Source: Fidelibacterota bacterium (GTDB lineage Bacteria > Pseudomonadota > Alphaproteobacteria > Rhodospirillales > Rhodospirillaceae). Taken from it: a DNA stretch of 48,304 nucleotides. Both the position numbers and the translations under genes were made by a program. Positions 1 through 7,805 of the stretch are shown in pieces. The stretch covers positions 1 to 48,304 of the forward strand of contig CANISR010000006.1 in NCBI GenBank assembly GCA_947470105.1, written 5' to 3'. Below the pieces are notes generated by a model. It saw nothing but the letters and a program-made list of their open reading frames with translations, did no database searches and had not been told where the DNA came from. Every line of letters starts with the position of its first letter. Position 1 is the stretch's first letter.

Positions 1-130
1 GCTTATCCGCCACGCACGGCGGGAGCTTCTCCACTGGCGCCTTTTCCGCCCCTAGGGCGGCGACGCTCAAAACCGTACAGAGACACAAGCCCGCGAAGCT
101 GATCGCGGTCGCTTTTGCGCGGGTAATCAT
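1..130 (-). CDS. N-terminus of an exported protein (cut by window edge)
   Basis: Only the first 43 codons lie inside the window. The ATG at 130 is preceded by a strong GAGGAGG Shine-Dalgarno about 6 bases upstream, which decides the start. The visible peptide begins MITRAKATAISFAGLCLC and continues to a small-residue segment VAALGA followed by EKAPVEKLPP. That is a short basic n-region, a hydrophobic core and a signal peptidase I-type cleavage site, so the product is very probably secreted to the periplasm. No domain is visible, so no function can be given. A longer overlapping reading frame on the same strand in another phase has no signal and no ribosome site, and I consider it a shadow. 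Confidence 0.6.
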   Translation of the reverse strand, partial: MITRAKATAISFAGLCLCTVLSVAALGAEKAPVEKLPPCVADK

Positions 131-308
131 GTTCGCCTCCTCGCGTGCACGGTGTATGCGCGCGCTCAAAGCCCATCAGCCAGCTCCTACATAGGTCTCG
201 AATCGGGCGGAAATGAGAATTGTTTGTCGCAACAGCGCGGCGTAACGGGCCGCCGCAACTTCCCCTATGGACGGGCGTTGTGCACACGTCAGGGATGAGG
301 ACGCGGCC

Positions 309-635
309 ATGGCCAAAAAATCAAAGCCGGGAAAATCTGAAGATCCATCGGGCATCGGTGGAACCGGTCAGGGACCGGCGACCCGTCAGCCAGAGACGGG
401 GCAGCCAGAGATGGGGCAGCCCGAAAAACCGAATCCGGAAATCCCCACACCCGAGCGCCCCGATCCGCCGCCGCAGGCGCCGCCGGAGGTCCCCAACCCC
501 TCGCCCAAGCCCGAGGACGAACCGGCCAGACCCGTGCCGCAGGAAATGCCGCCGGCGCAACCGCCGATGCCTGAGATTGAACCCTACGAACCGCAGCCGA
601 TGGTCGACCCGGGTACGCCGCAGCCACGCGCTTAA
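309..635 (+). CDS. small proline-rich hypothetical protein
   Basis: A 108-residue protein starting MAKKSKPGKSEDPSGIGG. The ATG at 309 is chosen over an in-frame ATG at 267 because a GAGGA-like site lies about 10 bases before it. After a short basic, glycine-containing head, the rest is a low-complexity Pro/Glu run with repeated pentads (ETGQPEMGQPE, then PNPEIPTPERPDPPP and PEVPNPSPKPEDEP). There is no signal peptide, membrane helix or cysteine. The composition suggests an extended, disordered chain rather than an enzyme. It converges on the methyltransferase gene at 650, with only 14 bases between. Part of the apparent coding bias could come from high GC, so its reality is likely but not certain. 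Confidence 0.5.
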   Translation: MAKKSKPGKSEDPSGIGGTGQGPATRQPETGQPEMGQPEKPNPEIPTPERPDPPPQAPPEVPNPSPKPEDEPARPVPQEMPPAQPPMPEIEPYEPQPMVDPGTPQPRA

Positions 636-649
636 ACCAGGGCGCGGAG

Positions 650-1366
650 TTACGGCGTGGTTGGCTTCGCGAAAAACATCACGTGCTGCCACGGCAGGCT
701 GTCGTCGGTGCGCTGCCAGACCAGCCCGAGCACAGCCATTTCTTTTTTGGCCTGGGCCTGAGTCATGCGGTGGATGTCCTTGATGGGGACCTTCTGATCC
801 TCGCCGCGATATTCCACCAGCGCAATGCGACCACCCGGCTTCAGGGCGCGCATTATGGCGAGGCCCATCTCGCGCGGGCGTGAAAATTCGTGATAGGCGT
901 CCACCAGCAAAATCAGATCGACACCGCCCACCGGCAGCCGCGGATCGCCGATGCCGCCGAGCACGGTGGTGATATTGGCGGCATTGCCCTGGCGCGCCTT
1001 GATCATGTCGAGCATCTCTTTCTGGATGTCGACGGCGTAGACCCGGCCTTGCGGCACGGCCGCGCTCATCCGGAAAGTGAAATAGCCCGAGCCGGCACCA
1101 ATATCGGCGACAATGTCGGTGGGCTTGAGTCCCAGGAGCGGCACCACGCGGGATGACGACTCTTCCTTGTCCCGCTCAGGCCGATCGAGCCAGTCGGCGC
1201 CCTCGTGGCCCATCACATGGGCGATCTCGCGGCCCATATAGGACCGGCCGATGCCGTCGAGGGTCACTCCCGAATTGACGTAGCCGTCAATGTCGGGAGC
1301 CGCCGCCAGGGCTGAGCCGGTCATGAACAGCAGCGCCGCCAGGCCGCGGGACACAGGTGACATCAT
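650..1366 (-). CDS. exported class I SAM-dependent methyltransferase-like protein
   Basis: A 238-residue protein with a clear signal peptide (hydrophobic stretch about 8-21, likely cleavage after SALAA). A Rossmann methyltransferase fold follows: SAM-binding motif I VADIGAGSGY at residues 86-95, the acidic residue ending strand 2 in YAVDIQ (Asp113), and a motif IV-like LILLVDAYHEF. The region between signal and motif I (RSYMGREIAHVMGHEGADWLDRPER) resembles a family of secreted methyltransferase-like proteins I recall from proteobacteria. The start overlaps the stop of the preceding small membrane protein (ATGA), so translation is coupled. It is the last gene of the ten-gene ceramide block. 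The substrate is unknown. The oddity is that SAM is a cytoplasmic cofactor, while this protein appears to be exported or held in the membrane. Confidence 0.8.
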   Translation of the reverse strand: MMSPVSRGLAALLFMTGSALAAAPDIDGYVNSGVTLDGIGRSYMGREIAHVMGHEGADWLDRPERDKEESSSRVVPLLGLKPTDIVADIGAGSGYFTFRMSAAVPQGRVYAVDIQKEMLDMIKARQGNAANITTVLGGIGDPRLPVGGVDLILLVDAYHEFSRPREMGLAIMRALKPGGRIALVEYRGEDQKVPIKDIHRMTQAQAKKEMAVLGLVWQRTDDSLPWQHVMFFAKPTTP

Positions 1367-1635
1367 GGCTTGTTCTCCGGGGGAACTTTAGGCCCAAGGG
1401 CGTCTGGATCATGGTCGATCACAGGGGGAGAGTGATGGGACCCAGGCGCACCGGGTGACGGACCCAGGTCACCGACGACCCAGACCTTGCCGACTTTACG
1501 CCCGAAGAAAAAGAACAGTAGCGCAAGAATCGGCGCGACGACCAGGGCCACGAGAAACGCATAGAAGAACAGGACCAGCACCAAGCCCACGACCGCCAAC
1601 ACCAGAACAAGGCGGAGGAGGCGCGCGAGCACCAT
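1363..1635 (-). CDS. small membrane protein with two hydrophobic helices
   Basis: A 90-residue protein. Residues about 3-24 and 25-46 are almost purely Leu, Val, Ala and Phe, giving one long or two closely spaced membrane helices. They are followed by a basic RKVGKVW motif and a Pro/Gly/His-rich soluble tail. Its ATG starts immediately after the TAG of the GNAT-type gene (no intervening base) and its TGA overlaps the ATG of the methyltransferase gene. This argues that it is a real, co-translated gene rather than a chance frame. I do not recognise a family. The setting suggests a small partner of the lipid enzymes or an anchor for the downstream methyltransferase; that is inference only. Confidence 0.65.
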   Translation of the reverse strand: MVLARLLRLVLVLAVVGLVLVLFFYAFLVALVVAPILALLFFFFGRKVGKVWVVGDLGPSPGAPGSHHSPPVIDHDPDALGPKVPPENKP

Positions 1636-2808
1636 CTAGGCGGCCCGCTCATACATGCGGTAGGTCTTGTAAACCCGCCCGCCGATATCCTCGATGGAAT
1701 GACAGGTCTGGGTGTTGGTCTCCAACACCCAGCTCATCTCGCACACCGGCATACGCAGCTTCAGCGAGGCCTCACGCACGGCGCCGACGGTGAGGAGCGC
1801 AAGCTGCGATCCCATGGGCTTGTTTTTGAATTCCGGGGTCACGCCCATAAGGATGACCCGCGTTCCGGAAAGAAACGAACGCCGCGTCAGCAGGCGCCAC
1901 ACAAGCTTAGCCCAGCCGAATGGAAGCAGCTTACCTTTAAGGTCGCGGATCATCTCATTGAAGTCCGGCAGCGCCACACACATCGCTGCAGGCTTACCGT
2001 CGACCGTCGCGATCGAGATCAATTCCGGAATTACGATCAATTTGACTTCGTCGGCGAGATACTTGCCCTCGGCTTCGGTCATGGGTATCGCACCCCAGTT
2101 CTCCACCCAGCCCGCCCGCCATATATCCATGATAGCGGCGAAGTCCTCGTCATAGCGCTTGGGATCGAGTGGCCGCACGGCAATGCGCGGGTTGCGCGCC
2201 AGACTGCGCTTGAGCCACTTCAACTGCTTGAAGGGCAGCGCCGTATCCATCGGTGTGAGATACGCGCGCATGTCCACGGCCTTGCTGAAGCCGGCGGCCT
2301 CCACCAGTTTCTGATAGTAGGGCTGGGCATGTCCCATGGCGACGCGCGGCGGGCAGTTGAAGCCGTCGATCAGCAGACCCGCTTCATCCTGGTTGATGTT
2401 GAAGGCGAACGGACCTACGACCCGCTTCATTCCCTTTTGGCGCAACCAGGCAACCGCGGTGTCGAACAGCGCATTCGCCACGCTCTGATCGTCGATGCAC
2501 TCGAAGAAACCGAAGAAGCCGGTGGCGTCGTTGTAGAGCTTAAGGTGGTTGTGATCGATCTGCGCTGAGATCCGGCCGGCTTGCTTTCCGTCGCGCTCCG
2601 CGATCCAGAGCGCCGCTTCGCCGTGCTGGAACCAGGGATTTCGTTTCGGATTGAGGCGCGGCCCTTCGCCTACGGCAAGTGGCCCGAGTTCGAGGGAAAT
2701 CGGCGCGACCCAGTAGGGATCATGGCCTTGCGTAACATGCGCAACACGGGTGAAGTCCGCAACCGTGGCATCTTCGCCGACGCGGCGCAAAATGATGGGG
2801 CCGGGCAT
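1636..2808 (-). CDS. bcerS: GNAT-type N-acyltransferase, probable bacterial ceramide synthase
   Basis: A 390-residue soluble protein of a widespread family often annotated only as hypothetical or as dATP pyrophosphohydrolase. Visible family motifs are NPKRNPWFQHGEAALW near residue 55, GFFGFFE near 97, the NINQDEAGLLIDGF block near 140 and PYYQKLVEAAGF near 165. The C-terminal half has a GNAT-like core with ATVDGKPAAMCVALPD. Caulobacter bCerS, which N-acylates the serine palmitoyltransferase product with a fatty acyl-CoA, is a GNAT-related acyltransferase encoded near spt. The location here, with spt, acp, reductase and synthetase genes on the same strand, supports the same role. The assignment rests on context plus remembered family features. 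A general acyltransferase is the alternative. Confidence 0.65.
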   Translation of the reverse strand: MPGPIILRRVGEDATVADFTRVAHVTQGHDPYWVAPISLELGPLAVGEGPRLNPKRNPWFQHGEAALWIAERDGKQAGRISAQIDHNHLKLYNDATGFFGFFECIDDQSVANALFDTAVAWLRQKGMKRVVGPFAFNINQDEAGLLIDGFNCPPRVAMGHAQPYYQKLVEAAGFSKAVDMRAYLTPMDTALPFKQLKWLKRSLARNPRIAVRPLDPKRYDEDFAAIMDIWRAGWVENWGAIPMTEAEGKYLADEVKLIVIPELISIATVDGKPAAMCVALPDFNEMIRDLKGKLLPFGWAKLVWRLLTRRSFLSGTRVILMGVTPEFKNKPMGSQLALLTVGAVREASLKLRMPVCEMSWVLETNTQTCHSIEDIGGRVYKTYRMYERAA

Positions 2809-2822
2809 GGCTACTGCGGCGC

Positions 2823-3623
2823 TCAGGTCGCGGCCTGGCCGGCGGCTTCACGTTTACGCTGGGCCGGATTGGTGTTGTAGGGCCAGGTCGGAGTGAGCCG
2901 GGCCACATAAGGATAGGTCTTCGCCACGTCTTCATCATAGCCGAGGTTGAAGACCGTGGCCGAACGGGGACGATCTTTCGGGCCCTGGTAAAACGTACCC
3001 AGTACCTTGTCCCACCATAGATTGGTGATGCCGTAGTTGCCGTTCTCGTTGTGGAAGTGGTGGGCCATATGGAATTTCTTGATCTCGCGCACCCAGGCCC
3101 ACTTCGGCACGTAGCCGAGATGCTGAATACAATGGAAATATTCATAGACGCAGGTCTGTACGACGCCGGCGGCGAGTGCGGCAAGCGCGCCGGTCCAGCC
3201 CGCGAAGGCGTAGCCCACCGGCATGGTCGCCAGCGCCACCGTCGGCAGCGTGGTGTAGAGCGCGCCGAAGAGAACCTTGAGGTTATTGGGATCGCTGTGA
3301 TGGTCGTAGTGGATGCGCTTCCAGGTGCCCGCCGTGAGCCGCGACTTCCACATCCACTTGCTGTGCAGGATGAAGCGGTGCAGCAGGTACCAGACCACCG
3401 GATAGAGGAAAACTGCGCTCACGACTGCGGCCAGTACAGGCAGCAGGCTTGCGCGTCCGGCGAACACGTCCAGCGCAGCGGAGACGCCGGCGGTCGAGGC
3501 CACAATGATATAGGCGGCAATGGCGTAGTACTGAAAATAGGCGACCGTCAGCTCGCGCAGGTTCATGCGGTCGAGGTGGTAGTCCCTGTCAGTCCAGAAA
3601 CCGAGCTTGAATTGTTTCGACAA
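2823..3623 (-). CDS. fatty acid hydroxylase/sterol desaturase superfamily membrane enzyme
   Basis: A 266-residue integral membrane di-iron enzyme. The histidine clusters of the superfamily are all present: HRFILH (His82, His87), HYDHH (105, 108, 109), FHCIQH (164, 168) and HMAHHFH (185, 188, 189, 191). Hydrophobic segments at about 30-50, 62-80 and 120-160 would place the site at the cytoplasmic face. The frame opens with TTG at 3623, with AGGG a few bases upstream; the next in-frame ATG (Met20) would remove a conserved-looking N-terminus, so I keep the TTG. It sits between the permease pair and the acyltransferase gene on the same strand. The inferred substrate is a ceramide, its long-chain base or its acyl chain, which would give a hydroxylated sphingolipid. 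Hydroxylation of another lipid cannot be excluded. Confidence 0.85.
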   Translation of the reverse strand: MSKQFKLGFWTDRDYHLDRMNLRELTVAYFQYYAIAAYIIVASTAGVSAALDVFAGRASLLPVLAAVVSAVFLYPVVWYLLHRFILHSKWMWKSRLTAGTWKRIHYDHHSDPNNLKVLFGALYTTLPTVALATMPVGYAFAGWTGALAALAAGVVQTCVYEYFHCIQHLGYVPKWAWVREIKKFHMAHHFHNENGNYGITNLWWDKVLGTFYQGPKDRPRSATVFNLGYDEDVAKTYPYVARLTPTWPYNTNPAQRKREAAGQAAT

Positions 3624-3671
3624 AATGGCCCTGCAGAAGGCGGTTAACGTTGAAGCGCTATATAAACCCGC

Positions 3672-4736
3672 TCACGTGCGGGCGCCAGTATGCTCGAAGT
3701 TGAATACAATCCAGATGCCGCCGGTGGCGAAAAGCGCCAAAGGCAGCCAGGCCGCGAACGACGGCGGCAGGGAGCCGAATTGGCCCATGGCGAGCAGGAT
3801 GTTGTCGATGACAATGAACATGAAGCCGAAGGTAATGCCCCAGACGATGGTCAGGGCGGCCGACCCCTGGCGGTGATGACCGAAAGCCGCAATGGCCGCG
3901 AGCAGCGGCATCAGCGCCAGCACAATGGGGCCGGCCACCTTCTGCTGTAACCATGTTTCATAAAAATACGTCGGGCGTGAGCCGATGGCGACCTTCCCCA
4001 CGTACTCTTGTAGGGCATTGATCGACAACTGGTTGGGGTGAGCCTGTTCGTGAATGAAATGCTCGGGCTTGAGGGAGGTCTCCCAGGTGGGTGGCGTCTC
4101 GGATGGCCCACCGACCCGCGCCACGTCGAACAGGGTCCATTTTTCATTCTCCCAGACGGCTAGGCGAATGGTCACGATCTCCGTGATGTCAGCATGGGTG
4201 CCCTGGCGGAAGAGATGGATATCGTTCAGCACCTGGCCCTCGCGCGCCACATGTCCGACACGGATGATGGTCTTGCCTTCCATCAGCCAGCTATTGTCGT
4301 CGGCCTTGATCTGCCCGTCGCTCTTGAAGCCGGCGCTCCGCCAGTCCTGGAGGTTGGAGTTGGCGGGCACGACCACGAATTCGCTGAAGACGAACAGCAG
4401 CACCGACAGCCCCACGCCGATAGCAACCAGACCGCCCACCAGGCTGAACACCGAACGCCCCGCCGCGCGCATGGCCAGGATCTCGCTGTTCTTGGCCATG
4501 CCGATGAGGGCCGTCAGCGCGCCCAGCAGGCCGGCCAGCGGCGCCAGGGTTTCGATCAGCGAGGGAGACCGCAAGGAGACGTAGCGCAGCAAGACCGCAA
4601 TGGGTTGGCCGCCGCCTGCGAGGATTTCATTGGCGGTGGCGAGCAGGTCGAGTGTCTGCAGAAAGATGACCAAGCCCGCGAGCATGGCCACGAAGCGCCC
4701 GATGAACGAGCGCATGAGATAGCGCGACAGGATCAT
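3672..4736 (-). CDS. LptG-like permease of an LPS-type lipid exporter
   Basis: A 354-residue YjgP/YjgQ-family protein. Three N-terminal membrane helices (about 12-30, 55-80, 95-120) are followed by a periplasmic beta-jellyroll (about 130-260) and three C-terminal helices ending with IWIVFNFEHTGART. The region after helix 2 (GMAKNSEILAMRAAGRS) is the cytoplasmic coupling helix that contacts the ATPase in LptB2FG. Its ATG overlaps the stop of the LptF-like gene (ATGA), so the two are made together as a heterodimer would require. No lptD, surA or pdxA, the usual alphaproteobacterial neighbours of lptFG, is present. The partners here are sphingolipid genes, so this may be a paralogue moving ceramide-type lipids. 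It could also be the only LptG of the cell. Confidence 0.8.
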   Translation of the reverse strand: MILSRYLMRSFIGRFVAMLAGLVIFLQTLDLLATANEILAGGGQPIAVLLRYVSLRSPSLIETLAPLAGLLGALTALIGMAKNSEILAMRAAGRSVFSLVGGLVAIGVGLSVLLFVFSEFVVVPANSNLQDWRSAGFKSDGQIKADDNSWLMEGKTIIRVGHVAREGQVLNDIHLFRQGTHADITEIVTIRLAVWENEKWTLFDVARVGGPSETPPTWETSLKPEHFIHEQAHPNQLSINALQEYVGKVAIGSRPTYFYETWLQQKVAGPIVLALMPLLAAIAAFGHHRQGSAALTIVWGITFGFMFIVIDNILLAMGQFGSLPPSFAAWLPLALFATGGIWIVFNFEHTGART

Positions 4737-5983
4737 GTGCTGACCGCGGGTTTACGCCGGAACACCGACACGATGCGGTCGCGGACAGCGAGCCAGGCCG
4801 CCTCAAATTTCTGCACCGGCGGCGTGCCGGCTTTGAGGTCGGTGCGGTAAAACAGATAGGTGCAGCCGATGGCGAACAGTGCGAACAGCGACCACAAGAT
4901 GACCCCCGCCGGCGCGCCGGTGGCGCTACTGTAAGCCGCCGTGAATTCCAGGCACTTGTGATAACTGACGATGAGGCTGAGGCCCAGAACCAGTCCAAAG
5001 GAGCGTGAGGATCGCCGCGTCATGATGCCCATGGGCGCCGCCAGGAGCGGCAGGAACAGCATCGAGAGGCCGAACACCAGGCGGTAGTGGAATTCGGCCG
5101 CGACCGCGGACGGCGCCACGATCTGTTCGGGCGGCTCTTCGGGCTCGGGGTTGGTGTCCGCTTCGGCGCCGAAGCGCCCGGACAGGAGATTGTAGCGGTA
5201 GCCGCGCATCAGCTCCGCGATAGTCAGCTCGCGTTCGTCGCCGCCGCGGCCGCGAAAGCGCATCAGTTCCGCGAGGTTGAGCGGCCAGTCCATGCCGTCG
5301 AACTGCAAGGTCGATGTGGCATTGGTCTTCGGATCCCATTCGGACCGGTTGCCGTTGTACAGGCGCAGCGACACACTGCCGTCCAACCCGCCGCTGATCA
5401 GCTCGCCCTGCTTGGCCGTCAAAGTGGTGATGCGGCCGTCGCTTTCCTGCTTATGGGCAAAGACGCCGTAGAGATCGCGCCCGGCTTTGCGGGATTCATC
5501 CACCCGGAGCGTGTAGCCGTTGGGCAGGTGCATGAAGATCCCCTCGCCGATACCCTGCTCGATGACGCCTGAGGTCACCTTGAACAGAATCGCGCGGTAG
5601 GCGTAGCGGGTGTAGGGCTGAACATAGCCCGAGAGCAGAAAATTGAACGCCATCAGGACGAAGGCCAGGGCGACCGCGGGGCGAATCAACCGGGCGATGC
5701 CCACACCGCTGGAGTTGATGGCGTCCAGTTCGGATTGTGCCGACAGTTTTCTGAAGGCCAGCAAGACGCCGAGGAACAAGCCCACAGGCAGCGCCTGGGC
5801 GATAAACAGCGGCACCATATTGAACAGCATCTGGAACACGACCAGCGTCGACACGCCGTTGCCCACGGCGATATCCAGCAGCCGCATCAGCCGGTCCATG
5901 CTCAGGATCATCGCCGCGATGAACAGCGTGATCAGCAGGGTCGGCATGACCTGGCGCAGCAGATAGCTATCGATGGCTTTCAT
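4733..5983 (-). CDS. LptF-like permease of an LPS-type lipid exporter
   Basis: A 416-residue YjgP/YjgQ-family permease. It opens MKAIDSYLLRQVMPTLLITL and has three N-terminal helices, a coupling-helix motif RKLSAQSELDAINSSGVG near residue 80, a jellyroll domain at about 130-260, and three C-terminal helices (about 290-385). Between jellyroll and helix 4 there is an acidic, proline-rich insertion (NPEPEEPPEQ). After the last helix a tail of about 30 residues is basic at its end (VFRRKPAVST). Length and topology fit LptF. It is the first gene after a 191-base gap that follows spt, so it may have its own promoter. No ATPase gene accompanies the pair; lptB at 18819-19592 is the obvious candidate motor in this window. 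Confidence 0.8.
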   Translation of the reverse strand: MKAIDSYLLRQVMPTLLITLFIAAMILSMDRLMRLLDIAVGNGVSTLVVFQMLFNMVPLFIAQALPVGLFLGVLLAFRKLSAQSELDAINSSGVGIARLIRPAVALAFVLMAFNFLLSGYVQPYTRYAYRAILFKVTSGVIEQGIGEGIFMHLPNGYTLRVDESRKAGRDLYGVFAHKQESDGRITTLTAKQGELISGGLDGSVSLRLYNGNRSEWDPKTNATSTLQFDGMDWPLNLAELMRFRGRGGDERELTIAELMRGYRYNLLSGRFGAEADTNPEPEEPPEQIVAPSAVAAEFHYRLVFGLSMLFLPLLAAPMGIMTRRSSRSFGLVLGLSLIVSYHKCLEFTAAYSSATGAPAGVILWSLFALFAIGCTYLFYRTDLKAGTPPVQKFEAAWLAVRDRIVSVFRRKPAVST

Positions 5984-6017
5984 GTGCGTGTTCAGACGTT
6001 CCGTGAACGGGAAGCGC

Positions 6018-6063
6018 GGTGGGCGCCCACCTCAACGGTTGCAACGCCCTATGCCGAATCATA
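6018..6063 (-). promoter_or_regulatory. candidate control region between spt and the LptFG-like pair
   Basis: In the 191-base gap, the minus strand has a good -10 hexamer TATGAT (6063-6058) but no recognisable -35. About 27 bases downstream, inside the expected transcript leader of the LptF-like gene, lies a perfect 14-base palindrome GGTGGGCGCCCACC (6031-6018). A -10 without a -35 next to a palindrome is compatible with a regulated internal promoter. The palindrome could also act as an mRNA hairpin just upstream of the permease start codon. Confidence 0.3.
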
Positions 6064-6174
6064 CAGGCAACCCGAAGATCCCGGGATTTTAAGGAACTGG
6101 CCGTGGGGAAGCTAGGCTGCCTTTTTTCGCCGGCGCCGGGTGAAAGGTCCGACGCCGCGCCGAATCTAAGCGAA

Positions 6175-7404
6175 TTAACCGGCGGCGCGCTTGGCGGCGG
6201 GGCGTTCGATCAAGCCGAGGCGGGCGGCCACGGTCGCGAATACCGCGATGATTTCCTCGATTTGGCCTTCAGTGTGAGCCGCGCACAGGCTGGCGCGCAG
6301 CAGCGAATATCCGAACGGCGTCGCCGGCGGCAATGCAAGGTTCACATAGACGCCGGCTTCGATCAGTCCGCGCCAGAAAGCCACAGCCACTTGCGGGTCC
6401 GGCGCCACCACGGCGATCACCGAGCTCACGTCGCTGCCGAGCTTGAGACCCAAGTCGGACAGGCCGCGGTGCAGATGTTCGGCATTGCGCATCAGGCGGG
6501 CGCGCAGCGCGCCGCCCTGCTTGATCAGCTTCAGGTTCGCGATCGCCGAGACCACCACCGAGGGCGGCAGCGACGCGGTGAACACATAGGCGCGGCAGAC
6601 CAGACGTAGCATGTCGAAGTGCGGATGGTTGGAGACGCAGAAACCGCCGACCGTGCCGACCGACTTCGAGAATGTGCCAACGATAAAGTCGACGTCGTCC
6701 TCGACACCGGCTTCCTCGGGCAGGCCGCGGCCGTAGCGGCCGAGGACGCCGAGCGAGTGGGCTTCATCGGACAGCAGATAGACGTTGGTGAATTTCTTTT
6801 TGACCGCGACGATCTCGGCGATGGGCGCCTTGTCGCCGAGCATGGAGTAGATGCCCTCGATGACGATCAGCTTGTTGCCGGGCTTGCCTTCAAGGCGCGC
6901 GAGGCGCTTTTCCAGGTCGGCGGCGTCGTTATGGCGAAAACGAATGATCTGGGCCTGGCTGGCGCGCACTCCGTCGTAGATCGAAGCGTGGCAATCGGCG
7001 TCCATGAGGATGTAGTCCTCAGGCCCCATAAGGGTGGAGAGGATGCCGAGGTTGGCGAGGAAGCCGGTGGAGAACACCATGGCGTGTTCTTTGCCGAAGA
7101 ACTCCGCCAGCGTGTTTTCGAGATCCTTGTGGCTGCCGTAGGTGCCGTTGGCGACGCGGCTGCCCGTCGTGCCGGTGCCGCAGGCTTCGAGCGCTTCATG
7201 CGCCGCCTTCAAGGCTTCCGGTGAGAAGGTCAGGCCGAGGTAATTGTTGGTGCCGGCAAGGATGGTGCGGCGGCCGTCTATCATCGCCTCGGTCGGCGAG
7301 AGCAGCTCGTCCATCTTCACTTGGAAAGGATTGATGCCGCCGTCGCCGAGCAGCGCGTCGCGCTGCGCCATCAGCGGGGCAAAGCGGTCGAAGAGATCAG
7401 CCAT
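6175..7404 (-). CDS. spt: serine palmitoyltransferase
   Basis: A 409-residue PLP enzyme of the alpha-oxoamine synthase family. It condenses L-serine with a fatty acyl thioester to 3-oxo-sphinganine, the first step of sphingolipid synthesis, in the cytoplasm. Family marks are NNYLGL near 53, the GTGTTGSRVANGTYGSH block at 76-92, the stacking histidine in DCHASIYDG (His139), Asp213 in DEAHSLGVLG for the PLP pyridine nitrogen, and the Schiff-base Lys247 in GTFSKSVGTVGG. AONS and KBL share this fold. The choice of Spt comes from the neighbouring carrier protein, reductase, acyl-ACP synthetase and acyltransferase genes, matching the Caulobacter set. The ATG at 7404 has AGGA upstream. It lies 42 bases after the carrier protein gene. 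Confidence 0.88.
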   Translation of the reverse strand: MADLFDRFAPLMAQRDALLGDGGINPFQVKMDELLSPTEAMIDGRRTILAGTNNYLGLTFSPEALKAAHEALEACGTGTTGSRVANGTYGSHKDLENTLAEFFGKEHAMVFSTGFLANLGILSTLMGPEDYILMDADCHASIYDGVRASQAQIIRFRHNDAADLEKRLARLEGKPGNKLIVIEGIYSMLGDKAPIAEIVAVKKKFTNVYLLSDEAHSLGVLGRYGRGLPEEAGVEDDVDFIVGTFSKSVGTVGGFCVSNHPHFDMLRLVCRAYVFTASLPPSVVVSAIANLKLIKQGGALRARLMRNAEHLHRGLSDLGLKLGSDVSSVIAVVAPDPQVAVAFWRGLIEAGVYVNLALPPATPFGYSLLRASLCAAHTEGQIEEIIAVFATVAARLGLIERPAAKRAAG

Positions 7405-7446
7405 GAATGGTCCTCGTAAAGCAAAAGATAAGCCGGACGCTAAGCT

Positions 7447-7704
7447 TCAAGACTTTTCCTCACCCAAAATCTTTTCAATCGCGGCCGCCAACTGTCCCAC
7501 GGTCGCCACATCCGGAAGGATGTTGAGCGGAACCGAGATGTCGAAGGCGTCCTCGACGGCGGCAACGAACTCCATGACGATCAGCGAGTCGAAATTGAGG
7601 TCCTCGGTGAATCGCGTTGCCGCGGAAAGATGCGCGCCGGTCTTATTGAACGGTTCGAGGAGCGGGATCAGCCTTGCAACGGTCTCAGCAGGCGCTCCGC
7701 TCAT
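7447..7704 (-). CDS. acpR: specialised acyl carrier protein of the sphingolipid pathway
   Basis: An 85-residue acidic four-helix carrier protein. The phosphopantetheine site is Ser40 in LNFDSLIVMEFV, and the following helix EDAFDISVP is typical of ACPs. The reading frame extends upstream to 7773, but the extension is basic and aromatic and unlike an ACP, so the ATG at 7704 (MSGAPAETVARL) is chosen. It lies between spt and the reductase gene. In Caulobacter and other Rhodobacteria a dedicated ACP (AcpR), loaded by a dedicated acyl-ACP synthetase (AasR), supplies the acyl thioester to Spt, and the same four genes are adjacent here. The symbol is taken from that system by context and order. Confidence 0.85.
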   Translation of the reverse strand: MSGAPAETVARLIPLLEPFNKTGAHLSAATRFTEDLNFDSLIVMEFVAAVEDAFDISVPLNILPDVATVGQLAAAIEKILGEEKS

Positions 7705-7805
7705 AGGACGTTCATTTTGAAAAAACCGGACCACATAATTCCACCCGGACGGCCAAAATCGGCTAACCGCCACGAGTCATTAGGAAAACTTGTGCTGGAA
7801 GGGGC

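Noticed and set aside
3-287. 94-codon minus-strand frame at the window start
   Set aside because: It overlaps in another phase the frame starting at 130, which has a strong ribosome site and a signal peptide; this one has neither.
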